The notes under the pieces were generated by a model that saw only the letters and a list, made by a program, of their open reading frames with translations, was not told the origin of the DNA and searched no databases. Positions 9,493 through 18,660 of a DNA stretch of 64,000 nt are shown piece by piece. Position 1 is the stretch's first letter; each line of letters opens with the position of its first letter. The DNA lies in assembly GCA_026168805.1 (NCBI GenBank), contig JAPFDS010000012.1:22673-86672 (forward strand), given 5' to 3'. The position numbers and the translations under genes were made by a program. This DNA is from Caryophanales bacterium. Lineage in GTDB: Bacteria; Bacillota; Bacilli; Bacillales; Amphibacillaceae.

Positions 9493-10641
9493 TCATAACA
9501 TTTCATTCGTGTCTTTTACATCACACCATCTCTTGTACCAATTGGTCACATACGTACTTGGCTGTACTCCAAACTCTTCGTGTAATGCTTTTGCGAGCAT
9601 TTTATATTGGAGGGCTACATATGCAGATTTTCCTTGTTCGGCATAATGTTTCATGACACCAAAGTGGGCTTCTTCCGTTTCTGGATAGCGTTTAGAAATA
9701 GAAAGGAACCACTGGAATGCTTCCATGTGTCGTCCGTCTTGCTCATGTTGTTTCGCGATTTCTATCGCCTTTTTTACCCACTTTTGATCCAAACGATTTG
9801 CTTCTGACATTGCCCATATATATTGATGATCGTTTAAGTAGGATGCACTATAATAGTTCATGACACGTTCGTATGCATCAATCGTTTCACTTGTTAAGGG
9901 CGGTAACGCTTGGAGAGAATGTTCCCATTTCTCTACATCAATTTCAACATTTTTTGTAAATAAAATATATCCATTTGTGGTGTTTTCAAGTTTAAAATGT
10001 TCATTAAATGCTTTAAGAACCTGACGAATATGATACACTGTCGTGTATAATTGTGCACTTGCTCTTTCAAAATCCATTTCCGGCCAAATGATATCAATGA
10101 TATAATCTTTATGAACAACTTGTTCACGGTTTTGTAGTAAGAGTAAAAACAATTCCTTCACACGAGCGGTTCTCCACCGGATCGTTTGAGCAGATGCACG
10201 CATCGGTTCGATATGAAATTGTTTACACATTTGTATACGAAACACATCTTTTTCTTGGGATGCCGTTTCTTTTTGAGTTCCTTCGAGTTTTGTTTGGATA
10301 CGTTTAATGGTTTCCGCTAACCTTTTTCTTTTGACAGGTTTAACGACATAATCAATCGCATTTAAATCAAATGCATGGACAGCATATTGCTCAAAAGCCG
10401 TCACAAAAACAATAATGATCTCTGGGCGTTGTTCTAAGATCCGCTGGGCTAATGATACCCCATCTTCTCCTGGCATATGGATATCTAAAAAAACCACATC
10501 TACAGCTTGGTTTAAGATTGCTTCCATGGCTTCTTCAGGATTCACATACGCACCAATCACGTGTACGTCCTCTATATTTTTTAATTGCAGTTGAAAGTAT
10601 TCTAAGGCTATTTGTTCATCATCAATCAAAATGACGTTCAT
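9493..10641 (-). CDS. Response regulator with receiver, winged-helix and BTAD (SARP-like) domains
   Basis: A cytoplasmic transcription regulator of 382 aa. Residues 1-120 are a CheY-like receiver with acidic pocket DDE at 7-9, the phospho-acceptor in VVFLDIHMPGEDG, the conserved Thr in FVTAF, and Lys in VVKPVKRKR. Residues about 150-240 look like an OmpR-type winged helix (RTARVKELFLLLLQNREQVV, then AQLYTTVYHIRQVL). The remaining about 140 residues are an all-helical bacterial transcriptional activator (BTAD) domain ending in a TPR-like stretch. No histidine kinase is adjacent. Its neighbour is the diguanylate cyclase gene, with a terminator between them. The target genes are unknown. GGGGGAG precedes the ATG. 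Confidence 0.85.
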   Translation of the reverse strand: MNVILIDDEQIALEYFQLQLKNIEDVHVIGAYVNPEEAMEAILNQAVDVVFLDIHMPGEDGVSLAQRILEQRPEIIIVFVTAFEQYAVHAFDLNAIDYVVKPVKRKRLAETIKRIQTKLEGTQKETASQEKDVFRIQMCKQFHIEPMRASAQTIRWRTARVKELFLLLLQNREQVVHKDYIIDIIWPEMDFERASAQLYTTVYHIRQVLKAFNEHFKLENTTNGYILFTKNVEIDVEKWEHSLQALPPLTSETIDAYERVMNYYSASYLNDHQYIWAMSEANRLDQKWVKKAIEIAKQHEQDGRHMEAFQWFLSISKRYPETEEAHFGVMKHYAEQGKSAYVALQYKMLAKALHEEFGVQPSTYVTNWYKRWCDVKDTNEML

Positions 10642-10818
10642 AAGGCTCCCCCAATACTTTGAAAATATCTATCTTATTTACTAGTTATTATTTTATTATA
10701 TCAAATAAAGAAGCTATTCTCATATGTATACTGTATTTTTATTCATTTTGATTATATAGACCTATGACTTATGACTCGCGCGTTTGCATACATCTACTAC
10801 AATATAGACATTTCCACT

Positions 10819-11949
10819 TTACTTACCTTCAATAAACTCCAATTCCGGCACCCACTGCCTCATATGTTCTTTCTTTTCTTCATACAGGTCTGCATGGTTT
10901 TCTAACTGTTCGTCTGTTAACTCAAAAAACGGATACATCATCCAGTCTTCTGCTGTCACATATGTCATTAAAAACGACGGGGAGTGGACTTGAATATTCC
11001 CTGTATGTGGCTCTTTTGTAATCTGTAATTGTAACATGCCACCGGTTTGCTTTTCAAAATCTCGCTGACCTGAAAAGAAGTTTCCTAATGAATACACGAC
11101 AAACGCTACATGCCCATCTTTTCCTTCGACCCTATCGACTGGTTGCAGGACGTGTGGATGATGGCCGAGAATAATATCCGCTCCTTCGTTCGTGACAAAT
11201 TGCACGAGGTCTTTTTGTGCATCATTTGGCATGATTTCATACTCTTCCCCAAAATGTAAACTTGTGACGACAACATCCGCTAACTTTTTTGCTTCTGCAA
11301 TATCCGCGGCAATTTTTCCCCGGTCAATGAGGTTTACTAAATGATCTTTGCCTGCCGGGACCGGAATTCCATTCGTTCCATATGTATATGCGACAAATGC
11401 GAGAGAAATCCCTTCTTCTGTTTCAATCACGCGAATTTCTTGAGCATCTTCTGCACTTTCGTAGGCACCTACGTAAGGAATATCGAGCGTATTCCAATGA
11501 TCAATCGCACTTAAAATGGCTTCTTCGCCACGATCGAGGGTATGGTTGTTGGCAATGGAAACAATATCAAATCCCATTTCCTGGACGGCATCGCCAACTT
11601 CTTTCGGACTATTAAATGAAGGGTAGGAAGACAGCCCGATCTCTTCTCCACCAATCATCGTTTCTTGGTTTGCAAAAGAGACAGTCGCTTCTTCTATATA
11701 CGGCTTCATTGACTCGATCATTGGCATAAAATCATACCCATCTTCCGTTTTTGCTTCATTATATACACGGTCATGAATGAGCAAATCGCCAACAGCCGCA
11801 AGTGTAATGGTCGGATATGGGTGTTCTTTCTGAGCAAGTTCTTCCCGCTCCATCATTGGCTGCGAACCAACCCTATCCTTCGATTGAAAGCAACCTGTCA
11901 TTATAAGGACAGATAAAATAATAAATAATAATCCACGCCTTTTCTTCAA
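10819..11949 (-). CDS. CapA-family lipoprotein (poly-gamma-glutamate capsule protein-like metallophosphatase)
   Basis: A membrane-anchored lipoprotein of about 376 aa: KKRRG, a hydrophobic core, then the lipobox LIMTGC. The mature part has the CapA/PgsA signature, related to calcineurin-like phosphatases: AVGDLLIHDRVY, FANQETMIGG, IVSIANNHTLDRG, HFGEEYE and ILGHHPHVLQP, with the metal-ligand Asp, Asn and His residues in place. The family occurs in capsule poly-gamma-glutamate loci, but no capBC genes are here, so this is one of the widespread stand-alone copies of unproven function. A TTG start at 11949 (GGTGGAG just upstream) fits the signal peptide better than the GTG at 11961. Confidence 0.85.
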   Translation of the reverse strand: MKKRRGLLFIILSVLIMTGCFQSKDRVGSQPMMEREELAQKEHPYPTITLAAVGDLLIHDRVYNEAKTEDGYDFMPMIESMKPYIEEATVSFANQETMIGGEEIGLSSYPSFNSPKEVGDAVQEMGFDIVSIANNHTLDRGEEAILSAIDHWNTLDIPYVGAYESAEDAQEIRVIETEEGISLAFVAYTYGTNGIPVPAGKDHLVNLIDRGKIAADIAEAKKLADVVVTSLHFGEEYEIMPNDAQKDLVQFVTNEGADIILGHHPHVLQPVDRVEGKDGHVAFVVYSLGNFFSGQRDFEKQTGGMLQLQITKEPHTGNIQVHSPSFLMTYVTAEDWMMYPFFELTDEQLENHADLYEEKKEHMRQWVPELEFIEGK

Positions 11950-11972
11950 ACACTCCACCACCTGTCATCATA

Positions 11973-12007
11973 AGAAAAAAGAAGCTCTACGTTGAAAGAG
12001 CTTCTTC
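11973..12007 (-). terminator. Terminator of dppA
   Basis: On the minus strand GAAGAAGCTCT pairs with AGAGCTTCTTTT, with a short loop and a T run. It stands between dppA and the CapA-like gene. Confidence 0.8.
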
Positions 12008-12019
12008 CCTTAGTATTAA

Positions 12020-12844
12020 CTAACTATATGTTGTCGTTCCTGTCAACCGAATCATCACAAGCATCGCCCGATATGCTTCTAAAATATCTGTTGCTTCAAA
12101 GCGAACAATTGTCGTATTTTCCTCGATTGTACATCCTGGAATCTCGGCTGCACTTTCTGCCTGACCGTAGTTGTTAAATTCTACACGAATAACTGGGTTT
12201 TTAGGCGGAACAAGTGGTTTCACTTGATCCTTTTGCGCCATGGCTTTTTGGATGCTCTCTTTTAGCAGTGCTCGAGATTTTTCTGGATGCAAGGAGTGCA
12301 TAGAAGAACGAGAAATAGCTTTCTTCACAGGTACTGTGACAACATTTGGCAGAAGATCCTCTGCTTCCTTACACGCCTGATCATCTCCAGCAACCATAAT
12401 GACTGGTACCCCAAAATGGCCTGCCACATAAGCGTTTAAGCCAATTTCTCCTACTAATACATCGTTGATCCACATATTACGAATCGTTAAACTAATCGTA
12501 TGACTCATAATTCCCGGCATTCCTGCACGTGCATGATACCCGGCAAATACGACACCGTCATATGTTTCGTCTACCCCTTCCATCATCGAAAGAGGTTTGC
12601 GCCCCCCTGAAATGAGCGTTGCCTCAGGATGTAACATTTCGGCAATCAAGTTTGTCATATTTTCATGACTATCATTGACGGTTACGTCTGTTGCACCTTT
12701 TTCAAAGGCACCTTCAACAATCGCGTTTGCCTCTTTCGTCATAATTTGTGCACCGTACGGATAATTATGTACACGTTCATCTACATACGTATAATCTGGT
12801 AAACTTGTAATCCCTTCCATATCAATAGACGCATAGATCTTCAT
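12020..12844 (-). CDS. dppA: D-aminopeptidase DppA (M55 family)
   Basis: A zinc D-aminopeptidase of 274 aa, the usual family length. In B. subtilis DppA releases D-Ala and D-Gly residues from D-amino-acid peptides, probably from wall turnover, and forms a decameric cytoplasmic particle. The zinc-binding start SIDMEGI (Asp and Glu at residues 8 and 10), VNDSH, FAGYHARAG, GIMSHT, GELGLNAYVAGHFGVP and VAGDDQACKEAEDLLP are all conserved. Unlike in B. subtilis, no dpp permease genes follow; the gene stands alone with its own terminator. CGGGAGGAA precedes the ATG. Confidence 0.93.
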   Translation of the reverse strand: MKIYASIDMEGITSLPDYTYVDERVHNYPYGAQIMTKEANAIVEGAFEKGATDVTVNDSHENMTNLIAEMLHPEATLISGGRKPLSMMEGVDETYDGVVFAGYHARAGMPGIMSHTISLTIRNMWINDVLVGEIGLNAYVAGHFGVPVIMVAGDDQACKEAEDLLPNVVTVPVKKAISRSSMHSLHPEKSRALLKESIQKAMAQKDQVKPLVPPKNPVIRVEFNNYGQAESAAEIPGCTIEENTTIVRFEATDILEAYRAMLVMIRLTGTTTYS

Positions 12845-12931
12845 CTCTATTCCTCCCGTCGAACGGATGTAATTTCTTACGGTCTATCATAGCATGAAAA
12901 ATTCGTTATTGTGAATAAATTGTAGCATACA

Positions 12932-13687
12932 TTAATTAGCTATCATATGCCCTTCTCCTGCATAATTGTGTTCATCATTATTTACAGTACGCATTGTGAC
13001 GTATTGTATAATTCCTTGCACAATTCGCTCTGAAACCGTCTCTTGAAATTGTTCGGTGTTTAATAATTGTTCGTCTTCCACATTTGTAATATACCCTAGC
13101 TCTAGTAAAACAGCTGGCACATACGTGTCACGTAACACTTGATAGTTGCCAAAATCGACCCCACGATTCTCGGTGTCTATGTTGTCTTTAAATATATATG
13201 TATGAATCGTATCAGCCATTATTTCATCTTGGTCGCTATAATAATATGTAGTCATCCCTTTTGCCTCGGCATCTTCAAATCCGTCCGTATGAATACTTAG
13301 AAAAAGATTGGCCCGATGTGTACTCGCAACCTGTGTTCTAGAGCGTAACGATACAAAATCATCACGATCTCTCGTTAATAGAACAGTAGCCCCTTTATCT
13401 TCTAACATGTCTTTAAGAGTTAAGACGGTACTTAAGGCGATATCTTTTTCATAGGTTTCATTCTGTCCAACGGATCCACTATCAAACCCGCCATGCCCAG
13501 CATCAAGAACAATTTTTTCACCAGCAAGCTCACCTTTTACTTCCAGGTTGGCAGCCTTGACAGCCATTCGATTGAGCGAAGTAAGTTCCTCCTCATGTTC
13601 GCTTTCTACTGTTGGTAGATTGTTAGTCGAAATAAATATAAGAACAAAACCTAGTACAATGATGAGTGCAAAAAATCTTTTCTTCAT
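12932..13687 (-). CDS. N-acetylmuramoyl-L-alanine amidase (Amidase_3, CwlD/AmiC type)
   Basis: A cell-wall hydrolase of 251 aa that cuts the bond between N-acetylmuramic acid and L-alanine. There is an N-terminal signal or anchor helix (residues 5-22), a linker of about 35 residues, and then the Amidase_3 domain: LDAGHGGFDSG (zinc His), a conserved Glu in NETYEKDIAL, SIHTDGF (zinc His) and the catalytic Glu in LLELGYITN. No SPOR, SH3 or LysM wall-binding domain is attached. The size and layout resemble the sporulation amidase CwlD, but single-domain paralogues are common, so I give no symbol. Confidence 0.85.
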   Translation of the reverse strand: MKKRFFALIIVLGFVLIFISTNNLPTVESEHEEELTSLNRMAVKAANLEVKGELAGEKIVLDAGHGGFDSGSVGQNETYEKDIALSTVLTLKDMLEDKGATVLLTRDRDDFVSLRSRTQVASTHRANLFLSIHTDGFEDAEAKGMTTYYYSDQDEIMADTIHTYIFKDNIDTENRGVDFGNYQVLRDTYVPAVLLELGYITNVEDEQLLNTEQFQETVSERIVQGIIQYVTMRTVNNDEHNYAGEGHMIAN

Positions 13688-13794
13688 TCCCTGAATCCCT
13701 TTCCATTAAAAAAACAGGCCTTTTGACCCCCTCTATTTATATCGTACAATGCTTCTGATTGTAAAGTGGAATGAATAGAAATATTTCCGACATC

Positions 13795-13829
13795 AAAAAA
13801 GCTCCCTCCTGAAATGCAAGAGAGAGCTT
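13795..13829 (-). terminator. Terminator of the diheme cytochrome gene
   Basis: On the minus strand AAGCTCTCTC pairs imperfectly with GGAGGGAGCTT and is followed by TTTTTT, directly after the stop codon. Confidence 0.7.
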
Positions 13830-13846
13830 AATAGGTAAAACGTAAC

Positions 13847-14779
13847 TTATTCAGCTGGAATAACGTTCTCGATTTCAGTCCAGTCAAAATCACCTGCTTG
13901 GATGGCATCGCGACGTTCTTGGTTCATAATATCTGACGGGCCTCCATTTGGCCAATCTTCATCATGTCCGTCATAAATTGGACGGTCTTGTGACAATACG
14001 AATGCTGCTAAGTCAGCTGCTTCTTGGTCAGATAACTCATATTCCTCACCAATCGGCATGTTGTTTTGAATATAACCTGCCATCTTAGTCATACGGCTCA
14101 TTCCTGCACCATCGTTAAATGAATCGTCACCCCATAGTGCTGGACCACTGTTTGCGCCAGTTCCAGAACCATCTGTTGCGTGACAAGACATACAGTTTTT
14201 CGTCTCGTATAATTCTTCTCCACGAGCTACGTCTGGCTCAGGAATTTCTTCCATCGTATTCAACATACGCCAAGGGATATCTTCACCTTGCTCAATTCCT
14301 TCAGAAATATATGCGAGATATGCTACCATAGCAGTCATTTCTTCACTTGCTGGGTCAATCATTTCCCCATTCATACTGCGAACCATACAACCGTTAATAC
14401 GGTCCTCTAAAGTAAAGACTTTACCTGCACGTTTATTAAACTGTGGAAATTGAGTCGTTACCCCTACCATTGATGAGCTTTGAGATAAGCCCCCGTCAGC
14501 GTGACAACTCATACATGACAATTCGTTTCCAACATGTTCATCAAGTGCAACGTTTGTTTCATTAAAAAGTTCTTCACCATATTGAATGGATTCTGTCATT
14601 GGGTCATCCGGATCAAGGTCATCAATGGATGGCGGGTTATACGCTAACTCACCCGTTTCCTCTTCTTCCGGTGTAGCATTTTCTTCTTCATCATTATCTT
14701 TGTCATTGCTGTTCGAGCATGCCGCAAAGACTACTAATACTAAAATTGCAGTCAACCAAATTTTGTAGTTTTTGAACAT
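13847..14779 (-). CDS. Diheme c-type cytochrome lipoprotein, TsdA-like (thiosulfate dehydrogenase family)
   Basis: A lipoprotein (lipobox VVFAAC, then a Ser/Asp/Glu-rich linker) facing the outside of the membrane. It has two haem-binding CXXCH motifs, CMSCH near residue 89 and CMSCH near residue 195. Between them is TLEDRINGC followed by RSMNG, the hallmark of the TsdA family, in which this cysteine serves as axial ligand of the active-site haem for thiosulfate/tetrathionate interconversion. The second half is a normal class I cytochrome c domain (NCMSCHATDGSG, then a Met ligand candidate in NNMPIG). The exact substrate and direction cannot be read from sequence. It is a single gene with an AGGAGG site and its own terminator. 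Confidence 0.75.
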   Translation of the reverse strand: MFKNYKIWLTAILVLVVFAACSNSNDKDNDEEENATPEEEETGELAYNPPSIDDLDPDDPMTESIQYGEELFNETNVALDEHVGNELSCMSCHADGGLSQSSSMVGVTTQFPQFNKRAGKVFTLEDRINGCMVRSMNGEMIDPASEEMTAMVAYLAYISEGIEQGEDIPWRMLNTMEEIPEPDVARGEELYETKNCMSCHATDGSGTGANSGPALWGDDSFNDGAGMSRMTKMAGYIQNNMPIGEEYELSDQEAADLAAFVLSQDRPIYDGHDEDWPNGGPSDIMNQERRDAIQAGDFDWTEIENVIPAE

Positions 14780-14955
14780 AATGTCTCCTCCTATTTCTGT
14801 GATTTTATATAAATGCTTTTATATATCAAAGTTTGTTTTAAACTAGGAGTATTAACTATAGTATAAAGGAACCATCTAAAATGTATATGGTTTTTTCCAT
14901 ATTATAGTTAATTCGTCACAAACTTTTGGACAATTTGTAACAAATGTTCAATTCC

Positions 14956-16122
14956 TTATAAGTTTTCAAAAAAGAGCCGAATGACGTCTGCCCCGCCTAC
15001 AAGTGTTCCAATCGTACTTCCAAGATTGGCAAAAACGACAATTAAGAGAACGCGGGTCACTTTATTTTGCCAAAACCCTTTAATGCTAAATACATCCTCT
15101 GATAACCGCTCAAAATCACCAACATTTGGACGTTTAAAATACGCTTGCACAAACCCGGCAAACCACCCTGCTGCGAGTAGTGGATTGAGTGATGTAATCG
15201 GTGCAGTGATAAAGGCAGTCAAAATGGCCAGTGGGTGCCCAAGAGCGATGAGCGTTCCGAGTGCGGAGAAGGATCCATTCCATAAAATCCAACTTAATGT
15301 TTGTTGCCATCCTGCTGCCGGATTAGACATAAATGTGAATAAAATAAGCGAGATAATCGCAATAGGAATTGCCCATCCAACGATTTTAGGCCACTTTGCT
15401 TTTGGTGGCTTTGCACGTAGCTTTGTCAAACTATGTTCTTGTTCTATTTGTTTCGTAATTCCAGGCACATGTGCAGCTCCTAAGACAGCTACAACTTTTT
15501 CTCCTGGAGCCTTCTTAATCTTTTGAGCCAAATATTGATCGCGCTCATCTATTAAAGGCTTTTTTAAGCGGGGAAAATTTTCCGTTAATTCTTTTAGCAT
15601 AGAATCAAGCATATCCTGTTCTTTCATTTGTTCCATTTCTTCTTCTGTAATCGTTTCTTTACTGAAGATACTATATACAATAGACGAGAGCAGGGTTGCT
15701 TTTCCCTTGATACCAATCCCTCTCCAAATGCGTGAGAATGTTACTTGAATGTTTCGGTCTGCTAAAACAAGCTCTGCATCTACATCTTTTGCGGATTCAA
15801 TTCCTTGAATCATTTCTTGACCAGCCTGGATCCCAAACTGTTTAGCAATTCTATTTTGAAAGGATGAAATAGCTAAGTTCATTAATAAAAGGGTAGCCTT
15901 TTTTTCTTTAATGACACTAAAAATGTCCATGTTTTCCCATTTATTTTTATTTTGAATCGATTCATATCGCTGTTCATCTAATTCCACACAGACCGAGTCC
16001 GGCTGTTCTGCTTCAATAACAGCTTTCACTTGTTCAGCACTCTGTTTTGACACATGTGCTGTACCAATTAAAACAATTTCTTTTCCGTCGACATGTAGTC
16101 GCGTAATATTTTCTTCTAACAT
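14956..16122 (-). CDS. TraB/GumN-family membrane protein
   Basis: The N-terminal half is a TraB domain with GTAHVSKQSAEQV and CVELDEQRYESI, followed by VLGAAHVPGI; these His/Glu positions resemble the erythromycin-esterase/Tiki type of putative metallopeptidase fold. The C-terminal third has about four membrane helices. Related to the Enterococcus pheromone-shutdown protein TraB by fold, but chromosomal copies have no settled role. The ATG at 16122 (AAAGGAAG upstream, MLEENITRLHVDG start) fits homologues better than the TTG at 16149. Confidence 0.8.
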   Translation of the reverse strand: MLEENITRLHVDGKEIVLIGTAHVSKQSAEQVKAVIEAEQPDSVCVELDEQRYESIQNKNKWENMDIFSVIKEKKATLLLMNLAISSFQNRIAKQFGIQAGQEMIQGIESAKDVDAELVLADRNIQVTFSRIWRGIGIKGKATLLSSIVYSIFSKETITEEEMEQMKEQDMLDSMLKELTENFPRLKKPLIDERDQYLAQKIKKAPGEKVVAVLGAAHVPGITKQIEQEHSLTKLRAKPPKAKWPKIVGWAIPIAIISLILFTFMSNPAAGWQQTLSWILWNGSFSALGTLIALGHPLAILTAFITAPITSLNPLLAAGWFAGFVQAYFKRPNVGDFERLSEDVFSIKGFWQNKVTRVLLIVVFANLGSTIGTLVGGADVIRLFFENL

Positions 16123-16311
16123 AAGCGTCGCTTCCTTTATATCCTTCAATTTATACGTTCTTAATCCTATTGTATTATGATAAACGAAAACAGGTACAAT
16201 TCCTACGATTAACTCATTTTATTTTAAATTTAAAAAAGTAATCCCAATTAAAGCAAACGTGTAGTACAATAGTTCTAGACTACCAAAAATGAGAAAAGAG
16301 GAAATAATACC

Positions 16312-16845
16312 ATGAGCCAAAAGTTTTGTTCCAAATGTGGGAGCCCATTACAGCCTGACAGCAAATTTTGCATGTCATGTGGACATTCAGTTTCACCAAA
16401 CATTACAGAAAAACCTGTAAACCATTCAAATAATAAATGGATTTTTATTGGAGTTGCAGCAGTTGTTGCTATACTGGCCTTATTTATGCTTAATAAAAAT
16501 GACTCTCCCGAGAAAATTGCCACAAAATTTGTGGAACACATGTCAAACTTTGAATACGAAAAAGCAAAAGATCTTCTAGCACGCGATGCCGATGAATATT
16601 TTAAAGATGAGATTGACTGGATCATTGACGAAATTAAAGACGATCCAAGTGTAATGGATGAACAAAAAGAATACGCTGAAGAGTATGGATATAAGATAGA
16701 GAGCTTTAAAGTTACTGACGTTGATGAAGAAGAAGACTACGCATTTGTATACGGGGATATTACATACGTCAATGGTGAAACGGAGTCCATTGATATCGAT
16801 CTCTTGAAAGAGAATAAGAAATGGAAAGTAGAAGATTCATACTAA
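16312..16845 (+). CDS. Zinc-ribbon membrane protein, paralogue 1
   Basis: A 177-aa protein. Residues 6-25 are a zinc ribbon (CSKCG, then CMSCG), residues about 42-61 form one membrane helix, and about 115 residues follow that resemble DUF4878-type small extracytoplasmic domains (SPEKIATKFVEHMSNFEYEKAKDLLARDA). The ribbon would be cytoplasmic and the acidic C-terminal domain outside. A paralogue of the same plan lies at 22458-23021. The function is unknown. GAGGAAA precedes the ATG. Confidence 0.7.
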   Translation: MSQKFCSKCGSPLQPDSKFCMSCGHSVSPNITEKPVNHSNNKWIFIGVAAVVAILALFMLNKNDSPEKIATKFVEHMSNFEYEKAKDLLARDADEYFKDEIDWIIDEIKDDPSVMDEQKEYAEEYGYKIESFKVTDVDEEEDYAFVYGDITYVNGETESIDIDLLKENKKWKVEDSY

Positions 16846-16870
16846 TTTTCTAATCAATTTCCACAAAACT

Positions 16871-16904
16871 AGGAACCAATCACTTGAGATTGGTTCCTTT
16901 GTTG
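16871..16904 (+). terminator. Terminator after zinc-ribbon paralogue 1
   Basis: AGGAACCAATC pairs perfectly with GATTGGTTCCT across a six-base loop and is followed by TTGTTGT. Confidence 0.75.
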
Positions 16905-16955
16905 TATTAACAGATTCATAACAATATAGTACGATTAGATAAAAAGGAAGATTAC

Positions 16956-17108
16956 ATGGTTAAGACGTTTCAAATCATATTAATCGCCATGATTTTAATC
17001 GGGTTTTTAGGTGTCATTGGAGAAAAGGAAAATGATAACATAAGAAACAACTTGGCTCGTATATGCATTATAGGAATCATCGCTTTTATATTGACGATAT
17101 ATTTGTAA
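16956..17108 (+). CDS. Small two-helix membrane protein (50 aa)
   Basis: A short frame of 50 residues beginning MVKTFQIILIAMILIGF. It has two hydrophobic helices (about 5-20 and 36-49) split by a charged loop (GEKENDNIRNN). AAAAAGGAAG stands five bases before the ATG, and the frame ends 28 bases before the next gene, which supports translation as the first gene of a small operon. No function can be given. Confidence 0.55.
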   Translation: MVKTFQIILIAMILIGFLGVIGEKENDNIRNNLARICIIGIIAFILTIYL

Positions 17109-17136
17109 TCCATTATTTTTCTGAAGGAGGAAGATC

Positions 17137-17652
17137 ATGATCGTATCTTCAAACGCTATAAAAAAGGGACGAATGAAAGTATTCGCCATTTGTATGATTG
17201 GCTTCATGACGATGTTTGTTTGTGTTGCGTGTGCAAAGGATACACCAACAAAGTCCCCAATCGATGGTATGTCCGATGACGTATATGAACAGATTGTACA
17301 ACATTATTTTAGAGTAAAAACAGAGTACGAAATTTTAAATGGAGAGATAGAAAGTCAAGCAGCAAAAGATCCGGACTGGATGAAAAGTCACGAATTGTAT
17401 GATGACGTAGAAAAGTATGCAAAAGAAAACGAGCTTCATCCGCAAAATGTTTTTCCAAACCCCATACATATCGAATACAAGGAAAATCCGGAACAGTTTT
17501 CTGAAACAGAACAAAAATACATAGAAAAACTACTTGCATACTGGGAAGCTTTCAATCACTTAGACTTTGATGAATATGAACGTTTACAAGCAGCATTAAA
17601 AGAAGAACTAGAAATTAAAGACTCCTATAATATGTTTGATGTGGGAGAATAA
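17137..17652 (+). CDS. Putative lipoprotein of unknown function (171 aa)
   Basis: The N-terminus (KKGRMK, a hydrophobic stretch, then VCVAC) is a lipoprotein signal with Cys near residue 32. The mature part is charged, helical, and rich in Glu and Tyr; I see no known domain. A strong GAAGGAGGAAG site precedes the ATG. Its stop overlaps the longest frame of the next gene, so the two are probably co-transcribed. Confidence 0.6.
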   Translation: MIVSSNAIKKGRMKVFAICMIGFMTMFVCVACAKDTPTKSPIDGMSDDVYEQIVQHYFRVKTEYEILNGEIESQAAKDPDWMKSHELYDDVEKYAKENELHPQNVFPNPIHIEYKENPEQFSETEQKYIEKLLAYWEAFNHLDFDEYERLQAALKEELEIKDSYNMFDVGE

Positions 17653-17710
17653 CCCGAATGCAGTAGTGAAGGGTTTGCATCAAAAAAATAATAATCTGGA
17701 GCGCACAGTT

Positions 17711-18583
17711 ATGGAACATGAACAGGATCTACATATATATCCCCCAAAAATTAAAAATTTTATGTGGTTTATTGTCCTTCTTTTCATCAGCATCATTTTA
17801 ATTTGGAATGTGAACAATGAAATCAATGAAGGGTATTTATTTTCCGCCATCCTACTCATTATTTGTAGCCTACTTGCTATTTTGATGATGATGGTTCCTT
17901 TTAAATGGATGACGACTGACAAACCATACATGACGTTAACGGAGGAATCCATTACGATTCGTAGATTTCTTAGACGTCCTGTTACTATAGAGTGGAGAAA
18001 CATTCACGGCTATCAAATTCGCGACAAAACAATACGCAGACTGATCGACATCATCACGTTTCAGCAATATAGTTCAAGCAAAGGAAAATCCATTTATGAG
18101 AAATTATATCCCATTGCATGGGGGCAAATAAGAGAAGAAGATCGGAAAATTCTTGTGCAAGAATTAGAAAGACGCACAGATGCCCCTACAAATCTGTATC
18201 ATCTGTTATATGGAGACCACCCACCCCCTAAAGCAGAGGAGGTATTGACGAAGGATTATTGGATGAGGTCATATGCACTTAGCCTAGGACTTTCAATATT
18301 TGCTTTCATAATCCTTTCATTGGATGGCTGGGGACTCCACTTTCTTTTAGCAGCTTTGCTCTATTTTATCTTGTATCCTTTAACAAAAGCGATGGTAGAT
18401 ATGCTATTCCATTTTATTTTCTATCGTAAACAGGATCAACTTCCACCTTTCTTAAAAAGTGTCTTTTCGAAGATGATCTTACCCCTCCATCTACTAGCAT
18501 TTCCCGCAAGTATCTTCCTTGCGCCGATTAGTATCATTTTTTTAATCGTTACCGTCATGCGTGCACGGAAAGCGTCAGGATAA
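17711..18583 (+). CDS. Multi-helix membrane protein of unknown function (290 aa)
   Basis: A membrane protein with two helices near the N-terminus (about 16-34 and 41-62), a soluble PH-like segment (about 70-165; LTEESITIRRFLRRPVTIEWRN resembles bacterial PH-domain membrane proteins such as YcxB/YdbT), then helices at about 190-225 and 255-285. The start at 17711 has CTGGAG nine bases upstream. The longest frame would begin at 17636 inside the preceding gene, which is less likely. Confidence 0.55.
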   Translation: MEHEQDLHIYPPKIKNFMWFIVLLFISIILIWNVNNEINEGYLFSAILLIICSLLAILMMMVPFKWMTTDKPYMTLTEESITIRRFLRRPVTIEWRNIHGYQIRDKTIRRLIDIITFQQYSSSKGKSIYEKLYPIAWGQIREEDRKILVQELERRTDAPTNLYHLLYGDHPPPKAEEVLTKDYWMRSYALSLGLSIFAFIILSLDGWGLHFLLAALLYFILYPLTKAMVDMLFHFIFYRKQDQLPPFLKSVFSKMILPLHLLAFPASIFLAPISIIFLIVTVMRARKASG

Positions 18584-18618
18584 GGGGCGATCGTTCAAGA
18601 ATGATGGAGGAAGACAAC

Positions 18619-18656
18619 AATAGAGGCACTATCTTTGCGGATAGTGCCTCTATTTC
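18619..18656 (+). terminator. Perfect palindromic terminator
   Basis: AATAGAGGCACTATC pairs with GATAGTGCCTCTATT across a six-base loop. It ends the preceding membrane-protein gene. Its core, GGCACTAT/ATAGTGCC, recurs 100 bases further on. Confidence 0.65.
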
Positions 18657-18660
18657 GCTT

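Noticed and set aside
14981..15526. A 181-codon plus-strand frame inside the TraB-family gene
   Set aside because: Shadow frame opposite a well-supported gene; no ribosome binding site and no domain.
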